Below are positions 1-8,673 of a DNA stretch of 64,000 nucleotides, in pieces. Source of the stretch: Cohnella sp. AR92 (lineage in GTDB: Bacteria; Bacillota; Bacilli; Paenibacillales; Paenibacillaceae). Below the pieces are notes generated by a model, which worked only from the letters and a program-made list of their open reading frames with translations, was not told where the DNA came from and made no database searches. Both the position numbers and the translations under genes were made by a program. The DNA lies in contig NZ_RZJR01000002.1 of NCBI RefSeq assembly GCF_003990975.1, positions 282,741 to 346,740 on the forward strand, given 5' to 3'. Positions within the stretch are counted from its first letter, which is position 1, and each line of letters begins with the position of its first letter.

Positions 1-923
1 TGGCTGTCGCCGTCGTACTCGTTGAAGACGCCGCCGTCCTTGTCCACGCCTTGCTCCAGGGTCGCGCGCGCCATCTGCAGCGCGGCTTCCTTCACGCGTG
101 GGAGAAGCGCCTCGTCGCCGAGCACTTCCGCCGCTTCCCAGAGCAGCCAGCTTCCCTCGATGTCGTGGCCGTACGAGACATGGGGCGCCTTGGAATGCCA
201 TTCGTCATCGAAGAAGAGCAGGAAGTGATTCGTGCCGGAATCGATGATTTTGTCCAAGTGAACTTCGATGAGCTCCTTCAGCTTCGCTCGCAAGCCTTCC
301 GGCTTCCATACGCGATAGAGGTTGGTATAAGCCTCCAGGACGTGAAGATGCGTGTTCATCGATTTGCGTTCGTTCAAATCCTTGCCGCTGAGGGACAGCT
401 CGCTCGTCTCGGTCCAGTCGCGCGCAAGCGCTTCGACGTACCCGAGATGAACCGGATCGTAGGCATGCTTCTCGAGCAGCTTATAGATCTCGCCGGCCCA
501 TGCCAGAGCCTCCTTGTCGCCCGTCGCGCGAACGAATTCGGCAAGGGCGTAGATGACGAAGGCTTGGCCGTAGACTTGCTTCTTGTCCGAGACGGCATGG
601 CCCTTCACGTCGATCATCCAATAGAGGCCGCCGAACTTCTCGTCCCAGAATCTCGAGCGCAGCGTCTCGTAGGCGCGCTTCGCCATCTCCAGATAAGCTT
701 CCTCTTTGTAGGTCCGGTAAGCGGAAGCGAACGTCCACAGAATGCGGGCATGAAGCACCAAGCCCTTATCCGCGTCTTCCAGCACCTCTCCGTTATGACG
801 AATCTCGCCGACGAAGCCGAAGTGCTTGCGGTCGACCGTATTCTTCATCCAATAGCCAAGAATGTTGTCCTTGAGCTCGGACGTCAGCTGTTCGCGCCAT
901 TGCGCCGTAGTCAGGTCGCTCAT
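1..923 (-). CDS. AGE-family disaccharide 2-epimerase (cellobiose/mannobiose 2-epimerase), 3' end outside the window
   Basis: The open frame runs from ATG at 921-923 to the window edge, giving about 307 residues of a family usually near 400. The N-terminus (MSDLTTAQWREQL, then LGYWMKNTVDRKHFGFVGEI) and the internal NTHLHVLEAYTNLYR and GHDIEGSWLLWEAAE stretches are typical of cellobiose 2-epimerases. These are cytoplasmic alpha/alpha-barrel enzymes that epimerise the reducing-end sugar of beta-1,4 disaccharides. The gene starts 12 bp after a GH113-type mannanase, so mannobiose to mannosyl-glucose is the likelier reaction here; that is inference from context. An ATP-independent N-acylglucosamine epimerase is the alternative. 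Confidence 0.85.
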   Translation of the reverse strand, partial: MSDLTTAQWREQLTSELKDNILGYWMKNTVDRKHFGFVGEIRHNGEVLEDADKGLVLHARILWTFASAYRTYKEEAYLEMAKRAYETLRSRFWDEKFGGLYWMIDVKGHAVSDKKQVYGQAFVIYALAEFVRATGDKEALAWAGEIYKLLEKHAYDPVHLGYVEALARDWTETSELSLSGKDLNERKSMNTHLHVLEAYTNLYRVWKPEGLRAKLKELIEVHLDKIIDSGTNHFLLFFDDEWHSKAPHVSYGHDIEGSWLLWEAAEVLGDEALLPRVKEAALQMARATLEQGVDKDGGVFNEYDGDS

Positions 924-935
924 TGTTTCCTCTCC

Positions 936-1883
936 TTACTTGCCTTGCAGGCTCAGATAATGGTCCCGAACGACGGCTGCCGCTTGCTTGCCGTACATGC
1001 AGTAATCGTCATTCGCCGCCGCGTCGGAGACGTCATACAGCTTCGCCGGCCAATCCCAGAGCATAAAGCCGCGCATCCAGTCGCGCTTGGCCGTCTCCGC
1101 GAACATGTCTTCGTAATATAGCTTCTGCGCTTCCTCGGACGGTCCGCCCGGCAGCGACCAGTCGTTCGGACGGTTCGGAGAGCCTTCGCGGCTCGGACAG
1201 CCGGCTTCCATGAAGAAGAACGGCTTGTTCCATCTCTTTACGACCTCTTCGATTCGGTCCAGCTGCTGCGGCCATTCTCCGATCGGATAGTATCCGCTCG
1301 AGGAGATGATATCAACCGCGTCCCACCAGCTAACGTAGCCTTCCTGGTATTTGTCGCAGTTATAAGTGACCAGGCCGCCGTAGATCGGGCGAACCTCGGA
1401 GATGAGCTGCCTCCATTCGGTCTCCCGCTTGTCCGTCTGTACCATCTCGCAGCCGACGCAGTACATCTCGCAGCCCTCTTCTTGGGCGATAACCGCATAG
1501 TGCTTGATGAATTCTCCGTAAGACGCGAACCATTCTCTCCAGCTCGGCTCCCCGGGAATCTCGTTATCGAAAAACCCGATATGAGCCCGCCAAGTGCCGT
1601 TCGCGCAGTTGACGACCGGCTTGAGGCATACCTTCAGCCCCAGCGACTTGGCCTTGCGAATCGCCGAACGGACTTCCTCATCCGTTACGGTCGGCTCCTC
1701 GCGAAACGGAATCGTCGTCGATTGAGGATGCTCCTGCTCGGCGGCAAGGGCGATCGCCACCCAGTTCACGCCGAGCTTCGCCATCTCCTCCATCGAATGA
1801 TCGGCGGCTTCGCCCGTCCAGGTTCCGCGGACACCGGTCCAGCCCCAAGTCATTCCGCATACGGTCTCGTTCCACGTTTGCAT
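936..1883 (-). CDS. GH113-type beta-mannanase/mannosidase-like glycoside hydrolase
   Basis: This 315-residue TIM-barrel protein has no signal peptide, so it is probably intracellular and acts on imported oligosaccharides. Two Glu residues fit a retaining clan-A hydrolase: E146 in the VGCEM stretch (acid/base) and E226 in FFFMEAG (nucleophile). Their spacing matches the GH113 family, whose known members cleave beta-1,4-mannan or mannooligosaccharides. The start is supported by AGGAGTGAGCAC directly before ATG. The epimerase gene follows by 12 bp. The ABC permease operon lies upstream behind a terminator, so this pair probably has its own promoter. The family call is firm; mannan specificity is inference. 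Confidence 0.82.
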   Translation of the reverse strand: MQTWNETVCGMTWGWTGVRGTWTGEAADHSMEEMAKLGVNWVAIALAAEQEHPQSTTIPFREEPTVTDEEVRSAIRKAKSLGLKVCLKPVVNCANGTWRAHIGFFDNEIPGEPSWREWFASYGEFIKHYAVIAQEEGCEMYCVGCEMVQTDKRETEWRQLISEVRPIYGGLVTYNCDKYQEGYVSWWDAVDIISSSGYYPIGEWPQQLDRIEEVVKRWNKPFFFMEAGCPSREGSPNRPNDWSLPGGPSEEAQKLYYEDMFAETAKRDWMRGFMLWDWPAKLYDVSDAAANDDYCMYGKQAAAVVRDHYLSLQGK

Positions 1884-1950
1884 GTGCTCACTCCTGTTCT
1901 CTGTATTCTGTAAACCTAAATAGTTGTTATTGTTATTAAATTGTTTCTTT

Positions 1951-1978
1951 AATTCAATAACATCTCACCTTTTGAATT
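1951..1978. promoter_or_regulatory. Inverted repeat in the leader of the GH113/epimerase pair, possible operator
   Basis: Perfect 7-bp arms AATTCAA (1951-1957) and TTGAATT (1972-1978) flank a 14-bp spacer in an AT-rich stretch about 70 bp upstream of the hydrolase start. No clear sigma-A promoter was resolved here. The repeat could be a regulator site or coincidence in AT-rich sequence. Confidence 0.25.
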
Positions 1979-2035
1979 GTATCACCCTAAGGAAAGAAGT
2001 CAATAACAAGGAATCCCGTTATGGCCGTTCCCGCA

Positions 2036-2080
2036 TAAGAAAAAGCCCGAAGTTCCCGATATCGGGTATCTTCGAGCTTT
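2036..2080 (-). terminator. Rho-independent terminator of the sugar ABC operon
   Basis: On the minus strand an 11-bp stem (AAAGCTCGAAG paired with CTTCGGGCTTT, one mismatch) encloses a CCGATATCGG inner palindrome and is followed by TTTTTCTT. It lies 55 bp after the permease stop and separates the transporter genes from the hydrolase pair. Confidence 0.8.
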
Positions 2081-2134
2081 GTACGTTCCATGGGCTTCCG
2101 CTGCAGGATGGGATTGCCTAACTTTTTTAGCAGC

Positions 2135-2962
2135 TCATTCGCCCTTCAAGCCGGACAACGTGACTCCCCTCACGAACAAATCCTGCGCCGCGAGGAAGAC
2201 GATCAGGATCGGCAGTATCGTAATGACGGTTGCCGCCATCAGCGCCGGCCAGTCGGTGGAATACAGCCCCTGCATGTTCGCAAGCCCCAAAGTCAACGTC
2301 ATCTTGTTCATCGAGCTTAGGAAGATGAGAGGATTCATGAAGTCGTTCCACGTTCCGAGCATGATGAAAATGCCGAGAGTCGCGAGAGCGGGCTTGGACA
2401 GGGGGACGAAAATTCGCCAGAAGATCCCGAACGGCGTGCAGCCGTCGATCTTCGCCGCTTCCTCCAGCGACACCGGGATCGTCGAGAAAAACTGCCGCAG
2501 CAGGAACGTCCCGAAAGCCGAGACGATTCCCGGAAGGATCAGCGACCAATGGGTATCCAGCAGGCCGTATTCCTTCATCAGCAGGAAGGTCGGGATCATC
2601 GTGACCTGCGCCGGAACCATGAGCGTCGCCAGATAGACTCCGAACAGCCCGTCGCGAAACTTGAAGCGGAGCCGCGCGAACACGAATCCGGCCATCGCGC
2701 TCGTCAACAGCTGCAGGACGACGACGATGACGGTAATCTTGAGGGTATTGAAGAAGAATCGGTAGAACGGGAATCTCTGCGTCATATGCTCGTAATTCGC
2801 GAACTTAAGCGATTCTCCCAGCCATTTCGGCGGATAAGTGAACACTTCGTTCATATCCTTGAGCGATGTGCTGATGGACCATAAGAAGGGAAAGAGCATT
2901 AAGAACGATCCGACGATCAGCACGATGTGCGCCGCCGGCTTCAACCAAATCCGCGGTTTCAC
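2135..2962 (-). CDS. Carbohydrate ABC transporter permease, MalG type
   Basis: A 275-residue inner-membrane protein with about six hydrophobic segments, beginning near residue 10. It carries the EAA loop that contacts the ATPase (EAAKIDGCTPFGIFWRIFVP). It starts with GTG behind AGGAGGCGAGAGACC. The MalF-type permease ends 13 bp upstream, so the two are co-transcribed and form the membrane heterodimer. No ATPase gene is nearby; importers of this class in Bacillales usually share an MsmX-like ATPase. The substrate is inferred from the neighbouring mannanase and epimerase as a beta-mannooligosaccharide. Confidence 0.92.
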   Translation of the reverse strand: MKPRIWLKPAAHIVLIVGSFLMLFPFLWSISTSLKDMNEVFTYPPKWLGESLKFANYEHMTQRFPFYRFFFNTLKITVIVVVLQLLTSAMAGFVFARLRFKFRDGLFGVYLATLMVPAQVTMIPTFLLMKEYGLLDTHWSLILPGIVSAFGTFLLRQFFSTIPVSLEEAAKIDGCTPFGIFWRIFVPLSKPALATLGIFIMLGTWNDFMNPLIFLSSMNKMTLTLGLANMQGLYSTDWPALMAATVITILPILIVFLAAQDLFVRGVTLSGLKGE

Positions 2963-2975
2963 GGTCTCTCGCCTC

Positions 2976-3860
2976 CTAGTAGATGCTCCATTTTCGCTGA
3001 CGCCAGAACTGAATGAACGTCACGATCAGGACGATAAAGAACAGTACGTAAGCCATCGCGCTCGCATAGCCCATTCGGAAGTACTGGAACGCGTTCTGGA
3101 ACACGTAATAGACGAGAACGGAGGTCGAACGCGCCGGTCCGCCTTGGGTCATCAGATAAGCCATATCGAACACCTGGAAGGAGTTGATGATGGACATGAC
3201 CGTCACGAAAAAAGTAGTCGGGGACAGGAGCGGCACCGTGATGCGGGCGAACTTCGAGTACCACCGGGCTCCGTCGATATCGGCCGCCTCGTAGTAGCTC
3301 TCCGAGATGGACTGCAGCCCCGCGAGGAATAGGAGCATGTTGAAGCCGAGGCTCTTCCAGATGCTCGTTATGATGACGGCCGGCATCGCCCACTTCGGAC
3401 TCGTCAGCCAGGCGGGCCCGTCGATGCCGAACCAGGATAAGGCATAGTTAAGCAAACCGAATTCCGGGTTGTAAATCCACTGCCAGATGACCGACACCGC
3501 CACCATGGAGGAGATGACCGGAATGAAGAACGCGGCCCGGTAGAAGCGGATGAACCTCAGCTTCTGGTTCAAGAACACCGCCAGAAGGAGCGAGAGGACG
3601 ATGCCGATCGGCACGCTTACGAGCGTGAAGTAGAACGTGTTCCCGAGTACCTTATGGAACACCGGGTCGGACGCCAGCTCCTTGTAATTGTCGAAGCCGT
3701 TGAAGCGGAAATCGTCGGTCAGGTTCCAATCGGAGAAGCTGATCGCGAACGTGGCCAGAACAGGCGCAAGCAGGAACAGCAGGAAGCCCAGCACGTTGGG
3801 CAGAAGCATAAGGAAAGCCCAGAAGCCGTCCTTGTACGCTAATGACTTCAATGGTCTCAT
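2976..3860 (-). CDS. Sugar ABC transporter permease, MalF type
   Basis: A 294-residue integral membrane protein with a hydrophobic segment at about residues 13-36 and several more after it. The EAA motif (EAADIDGARWYSKFARITVP) lies in the second half. The ATG follows GGGGTGAGACG. It sits between the lipoprotein binding-protein gene (78 bp upstream) and the MalG-type permease (13 bp downstream), the standard order of a carbohydrate importer of the CUT1 class. Confidence 0.92.
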   Translation of the reverse strand: MRPLKSLAYKDGFWAFLMLLPNVLGFLLFLLAPVLATFAISFSDWNLTDDFRFNGFDNYKELASDPVFHKVLGNTFYFTLVSVPIGIVLSLLLAVFLNQKLRFIRFYRAAFFIPVISSMVAVSVIWQWIYNPEFGLLNYALSWFGIDGPAWLTSPKWAMPAVIITSIWKSLGFNMLLFLAGLQSISESYYEAADIDGARWYSKFARITVPLLSPTTFFVTVMSIINSFQVFDMAYLMTQGGPARSTSVLVYYVFQNAFQYFRMGYASAMAYVLFFIVLIVTFIQFWRQRKWSIY

Positions 3861-3938
3861 CGTCTCACCCCGGAAGTTGGGGCCTCGGAAGGGACGGCCG
3901 ATCTTGCCCGCTTGCCTCCCGAGGCCGCCCTTGTCTAT

Positions 3939-5312
3939 TTACTTAGGCAGATTGCTTAGGTCCTTGTTCACGGTCGTCTCGATGCTCGCGGCCGTCTCGT
4001 CCAGCGATTTGCTGCTCAGGAAGTATCCGTCCAGCGCCGCCGTCGTATCTTCTTGGATCTTCTGGCTGCTGAGCAGGGCGTAAGGATAGGTCTTGGAAGA
4101 AGTGAAGTAAGGGATCAGATCCTTGAAGCCTTCCGGATGGACGCCTTCGGTGAGCCACTTCGCGATGCCTTCGTCGGTGTACAGCGACTTGTGGTTCGGC
4201 AGCCAGAGGCCGGCCTTGACGTTCATCAGCTGATATTCCTCGGAGGACAGGAATTGAATGAGCTTCCAGGCTTCTTCCGGGTGCTTCGTGTTCGCCGAGG
4301 CCACGTGCAGGTGAGCTTGGCCGTGCGTAACCGCGTTCTTGAACTTAGGCAGCACGCCGACGCCGACCTTGAAGTTCATGTTGGCCAGCTCTTGCAGCGA
4401 CCACGAGCCGTCGACGAGCATCGCGATCTTGCCGGTCTGGAGCATCTGCGTCGCGCTCATGCCGCTGTTCGTGAGCAGCTTGCCTTCCGGCGCGACGCCG
4501 TCGACCTTGCGGAGATCGGAGATCTTCTGCAGCACTTCCTTGACCTCCGGCGTATTCGCCGTCGACTTGGTCAGGTCGTCGGAGAACCAGTTGCCCCCGT
4601 TGCTCATGATCTCGGCGATCGTCATGTAGTAATTTTCCAACCCGTAAACGCCGTATTGGTCGACCTTGTCGCCGTTCTTGACCGTAAGCTTCTTGGCGAC
4701 GTCGACGAATTCGTCCCACGTCCATGCCTTCGTCGGGTCGCTCGGCGGGTAGGCTACCTTGGCCTTGTCGAACAGGTCTTTGTTGTAATAGAGAACCGGG
4801 GCGACGATACAGGACTCGACGCCGTAATACTTGCCGTTCACCGTGCTGAGCTGAACCGCCGAATCGATCAGGTCGTCCGCAAGCCCGCTGGAATCCACCT
4901 TGCCCGTAATGTCGAGCAGGCTTTTGCGGGAGACGAAGTCATGATAGTAGTCGCTCTGGAGGAAGAAGACGTCCGGGGCTTCGTTGCCCAGCACGAGAGT
5001 CTGCATCTTGGCGACGTACTGCGTGCCGCCGGGAATCGTCGTGTATTCGACTTTGATATTCGGGTTCTCCCGCATGAACATGTCGAGACCCTTCTTGACG
5101 CTCTCGGTCTCCAGCGGACTGACTTCCCAGCCCATGAACTTCAGCGTCACCTGCTCCGCTTTCTTGTCTCCGCCGTTCGAGGCCGAAGACGACGAATCCG
5201 CCGGCTTGGAGCTTGACGCGTTGCTTCCGGAGCTGCCGCCATTGCTGCCGCAGGCCGAGACCAGCAAGGCCAGGCTAAGGGGAACCGCCAGTGTGGCCAA
5301 CCTCTTCTGCAT
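3939..5312 (-). CDS. Extracellular sugar-binding lipoprotein of the ABC importer
   Basis: This 457-residue protein has a lipoprotein signal (lipobox VSAC, Cys21) and a Ser/Asn/Gly-rich linker to about residue 50. A family-1 solute-binding fold follows, including the NEAPDVFFLQSDYYHDF and GKIAMLVDGSW stretches. It should capture the oligosaccharide outside the membrane and deliver it to the two permeases downstream. The start follows GGAGGGTCTTTGGT. Upstream lie a palindromic cre-like site (5352-5377) and the 27-bp element shared with the regulator gene (5429-5455), pointing to control by the adjacent YesN-like regulator and by catabolite repression. Confidence 0.92.
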   Translation of the reverse strand: MQKRLATLAVPLSLALLVSACGSNGGSSGSNASSSKPADSSSSASNGGDKKAEQVTLKFMGWEVSPLETESVKKGLDMFMRENPNIKVEYTTIPGGTQYVAKMQTLVLGNEAPDVFFLQSDYYHDFVSRKSLLDITGKVDSSGLADDLIDSAVQLSTVNGKYYGVESCIVAPVLYYNKDLFDKAKVAYPPSDPTKAWTWDEFVDVAKKLTVKNGDKVDQYGVYGLENYYMTIAEIMSNGGNWFSDDLTKSTANTPEVKEVLQKISDLRKVDGVAPEGKLLTNSGMSATQMLQTGKIAMLVDGSWSLQELANMNFKVGVGVLPKFKNAVTHGQAHLHVASANTKHPEEAWKLIQFLSSEEYQLMNVKAGLWLPNHKSLYTDEGIAKWLTEGVHPEGFKDLIPYFTSSKTYPYALLSSQKIQEDTTAALDGYFLSSKSLDETAASIETTVNKDLSNLPK

Positions 5313-5351
5313 ACCAAAGACCCTCCATTGATCGATATCGATGTCAGCGCC

Positions 5352-5377
5352 GAAAGCGCTTGATAAGAAGCGCTTTC
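5352..5377. promoter_or_regulatory. Perfect 10-bp inverted repeat resembling paired CcpA cre half-sites
   Basis: Arms GAAAGCGCTT (5352-5361) and AAGCGCTTTC (5368-5377) are exact reverse complements around a 6-bp spacer, 40 bp upstream of the binding-protein start. Each arm contains the AAGCGCTT core of the cre consensus TGAAAGCGCTTTCA. No T-run follows, so a terminator is unlikely. CcpA-mediated carbon repression is the favoured reading. Confidence 0.6.
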
Positions 5378-5428
5378 ATTCGCCGCAACATCACTATACC
5401 GAAACAAAGGAGGGCCGAAATTGAAGCC

Positions 5429-5455
5429 TTTTTGGATTCCTGGACTATTTTTGGA
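5429..5455. promoter_or_regulatory. 27-bp box (copy B) shared with the regulator promoter, candidate YesN-type binding site
   Basis: This copy is a direct repeat of TTTTTGGA with starts 19 bp apart (5429 and 5448). It matches 24 of 27 bases of the copy at 10367-10393, on the same strand. It lies 117 bp upstream of the binding-protein start and overlaps the stop of the preceding gene. AraC-type activators bind such direct repeats. Confidence 0.6.
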
Positions 5456-6830
5456 CGAATAAACCGCTCACCTGCTTCGCGATGTCATCCAAAGCATCCT
5501 GCGCCGTCTTCTCCCCTTGCCAGACGGGAAGCAGCCCTTCCGTCACCGCCGGGTAGATGTCGGCCTGGTTGCGCAGGTAATAGCCGACTCCGGGCATGCC
5601 GTTCTCGAGCAGCTGCCTCATCATCGCGTCCTTGAACCCCGGGGGATGCGCGGCGGGATTCGCGTTTACCCATTCGGCCGCGAGTTCGGGGTCGGTATAC
5701 CACTTCTTCAGCACCGGCATCCACAAGCCGTCGGCGTACAGGTTGATCGCTTTGCTCGGATCGGACAGCCACTTGTACAAGAGCCACGCCTCCTGCGGAT
5801 GCTTCGAGGAGCTGAACAGCACGGTCGCCCCGCTGAGCCCGACCGTGATGCTCCTCTTCAGCTTCGGCAGGACGCCGATATCGTAGTCGACCTTGGCTTT
5901 GCCGAGGTCGAGGTTGGTCCATTGGCCGTCCACGATCATGGCGGCCAGTCCGGATTGCAGGGCGATGCTCATCGCCGGGAGGGACTTGGACTCATAGGGG
6001 GACGGAGCGACGTGATACACGTTGACGAGCTCCGCCAGCTTCTGGATCGCTTCCGCGGCTTCCGGCTCGTTCAGCGTGAAGCGGGTCCCGTCCGAGCTGA
6101 CCCAATCGCCGCCGTTGCCGAAAATAAAATTGTTCAGAGGCTCCGACCACGTCTCGAACATCACGCCGTACCGCGCGATATGGTTCTTGTCGAAGCCCGG
6201 ATCGAGCGCGTTCCGGCCGCTTCGGTCCAAGGTCAGCTTCCGGGCTTCATGGATGAATCGATCCCAATCCCAAGCTTCTTCCGCTCTCGCGGGCGGAGGC
6301 AATACTCCCGCTTCCTCCAGCAGATCCTTGCGGTAGTAGAGCCCGAAGCTCTCGGCCGCCGTGCTGATCCCCCACGCGAAGCCGGGGGAGGACTTGTACC
6401 AGAGGTAATCCAGGAAGTCTTCCTTCTTCAGCTCTTTGTCCCGCTCCAGCAGCTCGTAGAGATTCAGGAACTTGCCCTGCCGGGCGAACGCCTCGCCGAG
6501 CTCGGTCGTCATATACCCGATGTCGGGCTCCTCGTTGGAAGCGGACATCGCCATGATCTTCGTATTGTAGTCGGAGTTGGGCAACTGAATCGGGTCGACT
6601 GCGATCCACGGGTATTCCTTCGTGAAGCGCGCCAGCGCGTTCTCGATCGCTTTTTTCTCCTCGACCGATCCCCAGTACGTGAAGCGAAGCGTCACTCGAT
6701 CCTGCTCGGCCTGCCGAGGCAGCGCTGCCGTCCGTCCGGCTTCCCATCTCCATAGGATCAGACCAAAGGCTAGTGCGACAACGGTTAGAAGGGCGATTCC
6801 TGCCCGGAATCGGTTACGCCGTCTCGCCAT
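5445..6830 (-). CDS. Membrane-anchored extracellular solute-binding protein in the two-component operon
   Basis: The 461-residue product starts at ATG 6828-6830, chosen because AAGGAGGTGTCCGGAC precedes it; a longer upstream frame lacks a site. Residues about 8-27 form an uncleaved-looking hydrophobic segment with no lipobox Cys. A family-1 binding-protein fold follows (SVEEKKAIENALARFTKEYP, then GLAAMIVDGQWTN). It overlaps the end of the kinase gene by 17 bp, so it is translated with the sensor. It is distinct in sequence from the lipoprotein encoded downstream. A role as a tethered co-sensor for the kinase, rather than as the transport receptor, is inference from this gene order. Confidence 0.85.
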   Translation of the reverse strand: MARRRNRFRAGIALLTVVALAFGLILWRWEAGRTAALPRQAEQDRVTLRFTYWGSVEEKKAIENALARFTKEYPWIAVDPIQLPNSDYNTKIMAMSASNEEPDIGYMTTELGEAFARQGKFLNLYELLERDKELKKEDFLDYLWYKSSPGFAWGISTAAESFGLYYRKDLLEEAGVLPPPARAEEAWDWDRFIHEARKLTLDRSGRNALDPGFDKNHIARYGVMFETWSEPLNNFIFGNGGDWVSSDGTRFTLNEPEAAEAIQKLAELVNVYHVAPSPYESKSLPAMSIALQSGLAAMIVDGQWTNLDLGKAKVDYDIGVLPKLKRSITVGLSGATVLFSSSKHPQEAWLLYKWLSDPSKAINLYADGLWMPVLKKWYTDPELAAEWVNANPAAHPPGFKDAMMRQLLENGMPGVGYYLRNQADIYPAVTEGLLPVWQGEKTAQDALDDIAKQVSGLFVQK

Positions 6831-8673
6831 GTCCGGACACCTCCTTCGGGGACATAGGCGGGAGCAGGACGGTAACGGTCGTTCCCCGGTCCTTGGAGGA
6901 GCGGATGGCAATCCCGTAAGGCTCCCCGTACAGCAGCCTAATTCTTCGGTTCACGTTGGACACCCCTACATGATGCTTCCCGTTCATGATCGAATCCAGC
7001 TTGCTCTCTTCCATCCCTTGTCCATTGTCTTCAATCTGGAACAGGCGCCCATCATCCGTTCTCCGGCAGCGAATGAACAGCTTATTGCCGGAGCCGATCC
7101 GCTTAAACCCATGGACGAACGCATTCTCCACGAACGGCTGCAGGAAGAACTTGGGGACTTCATCTCCTAGTAAATCGTCTTCAATATCGTATTCCACTTG
7201 GAGCGTGCCGTCGTATCTTTTGCTCATGATCGTCACGTAACTCTGCAGATACGTCAGGTCATCGCTGAATCGGACGACGGCGGCATCGTTCTTAACCATG
7301 TACTTAAGCATGTTGGACAGGCTGATGACGATCTCGCTGATCTCTTCTTCCCCCTTCTCCAGCGACATCAAGCTGACCATATTCAGCGTGTTGTACATGA
7401 AGTGAGGATCCAATTGCAGGTTGAGCGCTTTGATCTGGGCTTCCTTCTCGCGGATCTGCGTCTCGTAATTTTCCTGAATGAGCTTGCGGATGTTCTCGTT
7501 CATGTCATTGAACTTCTTCATCAGCACCTTGAACTCATAGCTCCCGCTCTCCCGGAATCTCGTCTCGAACCGTCCTTCCCCCGTATTCACGATCGCCCGG
7601 ATCATCCGCGTTATCGGCTGGGTGATGATCTGCGACAGGAACAGCGACAAAGAGATGAACAGCAGGGTGATAATCCCCGCCGAGATCGCCATGCTCTTGA
7701 CGTATTGCTTGACGACCGGTCCCAGCAGCTCGCTGGGCGGAATGAGGGCGATGCTCATCCAACCGGTAATCTCCGAGCGCGAGAACGCCGCCACTTGCTT
7801 GCGGCCGCCGATCTCGAGCATCCGGACGCCGTTCTTCTGGCTCATGAGCTCGCCAAGCTGCGGCAGATCGACCTTCTCGGTCAGCTTCGAGCGATCCGTG
7901 TGGGACACGATCCGGCCTTGGCCGTCCACCACCATATAGGTGCCGCCGCTTACCGGAAGGCTGCCCTCGAACACCTTGGAGAAGAGCGTGTCCTTGAAGT
8001 TCAGAATCAGGACCGGCTTGTCCTGCAGATCCGAATAGGCTTTGAATTTGCCCTTGGAGTAGGTACCTTGAATCGTCGTCACCGCGGAGAAAAGATACCG
8101 ATAATCGTAGTCCGCGCCCTGAAGATAAGAAACATGGTACATCTCGGCGAAGTCGTAAGTCGGCAGCCACTGGATCCGGCCTCCTTCCTGCCTGGCCAGA
8201 CGGCTGATCTCGGTCTCGCCGAACGTGCCGATCGGGATGAAGTTCTTCGCGTGCTCGCTGTTCGCCGAAGAGGAGGTGCCGAAGACGAAGTACGAGGTCG
8301 CGACCTGCACGGAATACAAGTCCTGGGACTGGGCGAAGTACTTGTCCAGAATCCCCTTGATGCGCAGATCGGCGGCGAGCACCTCCGTCTTGTCGTCCGG
8401 GTTCAGATGGGAGAAAATCTCGTAGAAATCCGGGTCCTGCGTAAAGCCGTAGATCATCTCCCGAATGCGGGAGAACTTGGCGTCGATCAGCTCGTTGTTC
8501 TTCAGCACGATCGTATTGACGTCTTTCTTCGCCATCTCGAGCACCGTGTCCCGATTCAGGCGATAATCGCTGAAGCTTAGGATCAGGGCCGTGACGGCCA
8601 GCAGGAGGATATACGTAAGCAGCAGCTTCGTATGAAGCTTGCTGTCGGCGAATGAGCGAAGCAGCTTCTTCAT
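6814..8673 (-). CDS. Sensor histidine kinase, YesM/LytS-like class
   Basis: A 619-residue membrane kinase. TM1 is near residues 17-36, followed by a roughly 270-residue extracytoplasmic cache-like sensor region and TM2 near 325-350. A HAMP linker and a His_kinase domain with phospho-acceptor H424 in LDPHFMYNTL come next. The HATPase domain has N-box FVENAFVHGFK and G-box DNGQGM. It overlaps the response-regulator gene by 4 bp (ATGA), so the pair is translationally coupled. It probably senses an oligosaccharide outside the cell and phosphorylates the adjacent AraC-type regulator. Confidence 0.93.
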   Translation of the reverse strand: MKKLLRSFADSKLHTKLLLTYILLLAVTALILSFSDYRLNRDTVLEMAKKDVNTIVLKNNELIDAKFSRIREMIYGFTQDPDFYEIFSHLNPDDKTEVLAADLRIKGILDKYFAQSQDLYSVQVATSYFVFGTSSSANSEHAKNFIPIGTFGETEISRLARQEGGRIQWLPTYDFAEMYHVSYLQGADYDYRYLFSAVTTIQGTYSKGKFKAYSDLQDKPVLILNFKDTLFSKVFEGSLPVSGGTYMVVDGQGRIVSHTDRSKLTEKVDLPQLGELMSQKNGVRMLEIGGRKQVAAFSRSEITGWMSIALIPPSELLGPVVKQYVKSMAISAGIITLLFISLSLFLSQIITQPITRMIRAIVNTGEGRFETRFRESGSYEFKVLMKKFNDMNENIRKLIQENYETQIREKEAQIKALNLQLDPHFMYNTLNMVSLMSLEKGEEEISEIVISLSNMLKYMVKNDAAVVRFSDDLTYLQSYVTIMSKRYDGTLQVEYDIEDDLLGDEVPKFFLQPFVENAFVHGFKRIGSGNKLFIRCRRTDDGRLFQIEDNGQGMEESKLDSIMNGKHHVGVSNVNRRIRLLYGEPYGIAIRSSKDRGTTVTVLLPPMSPKEVSGHGETA

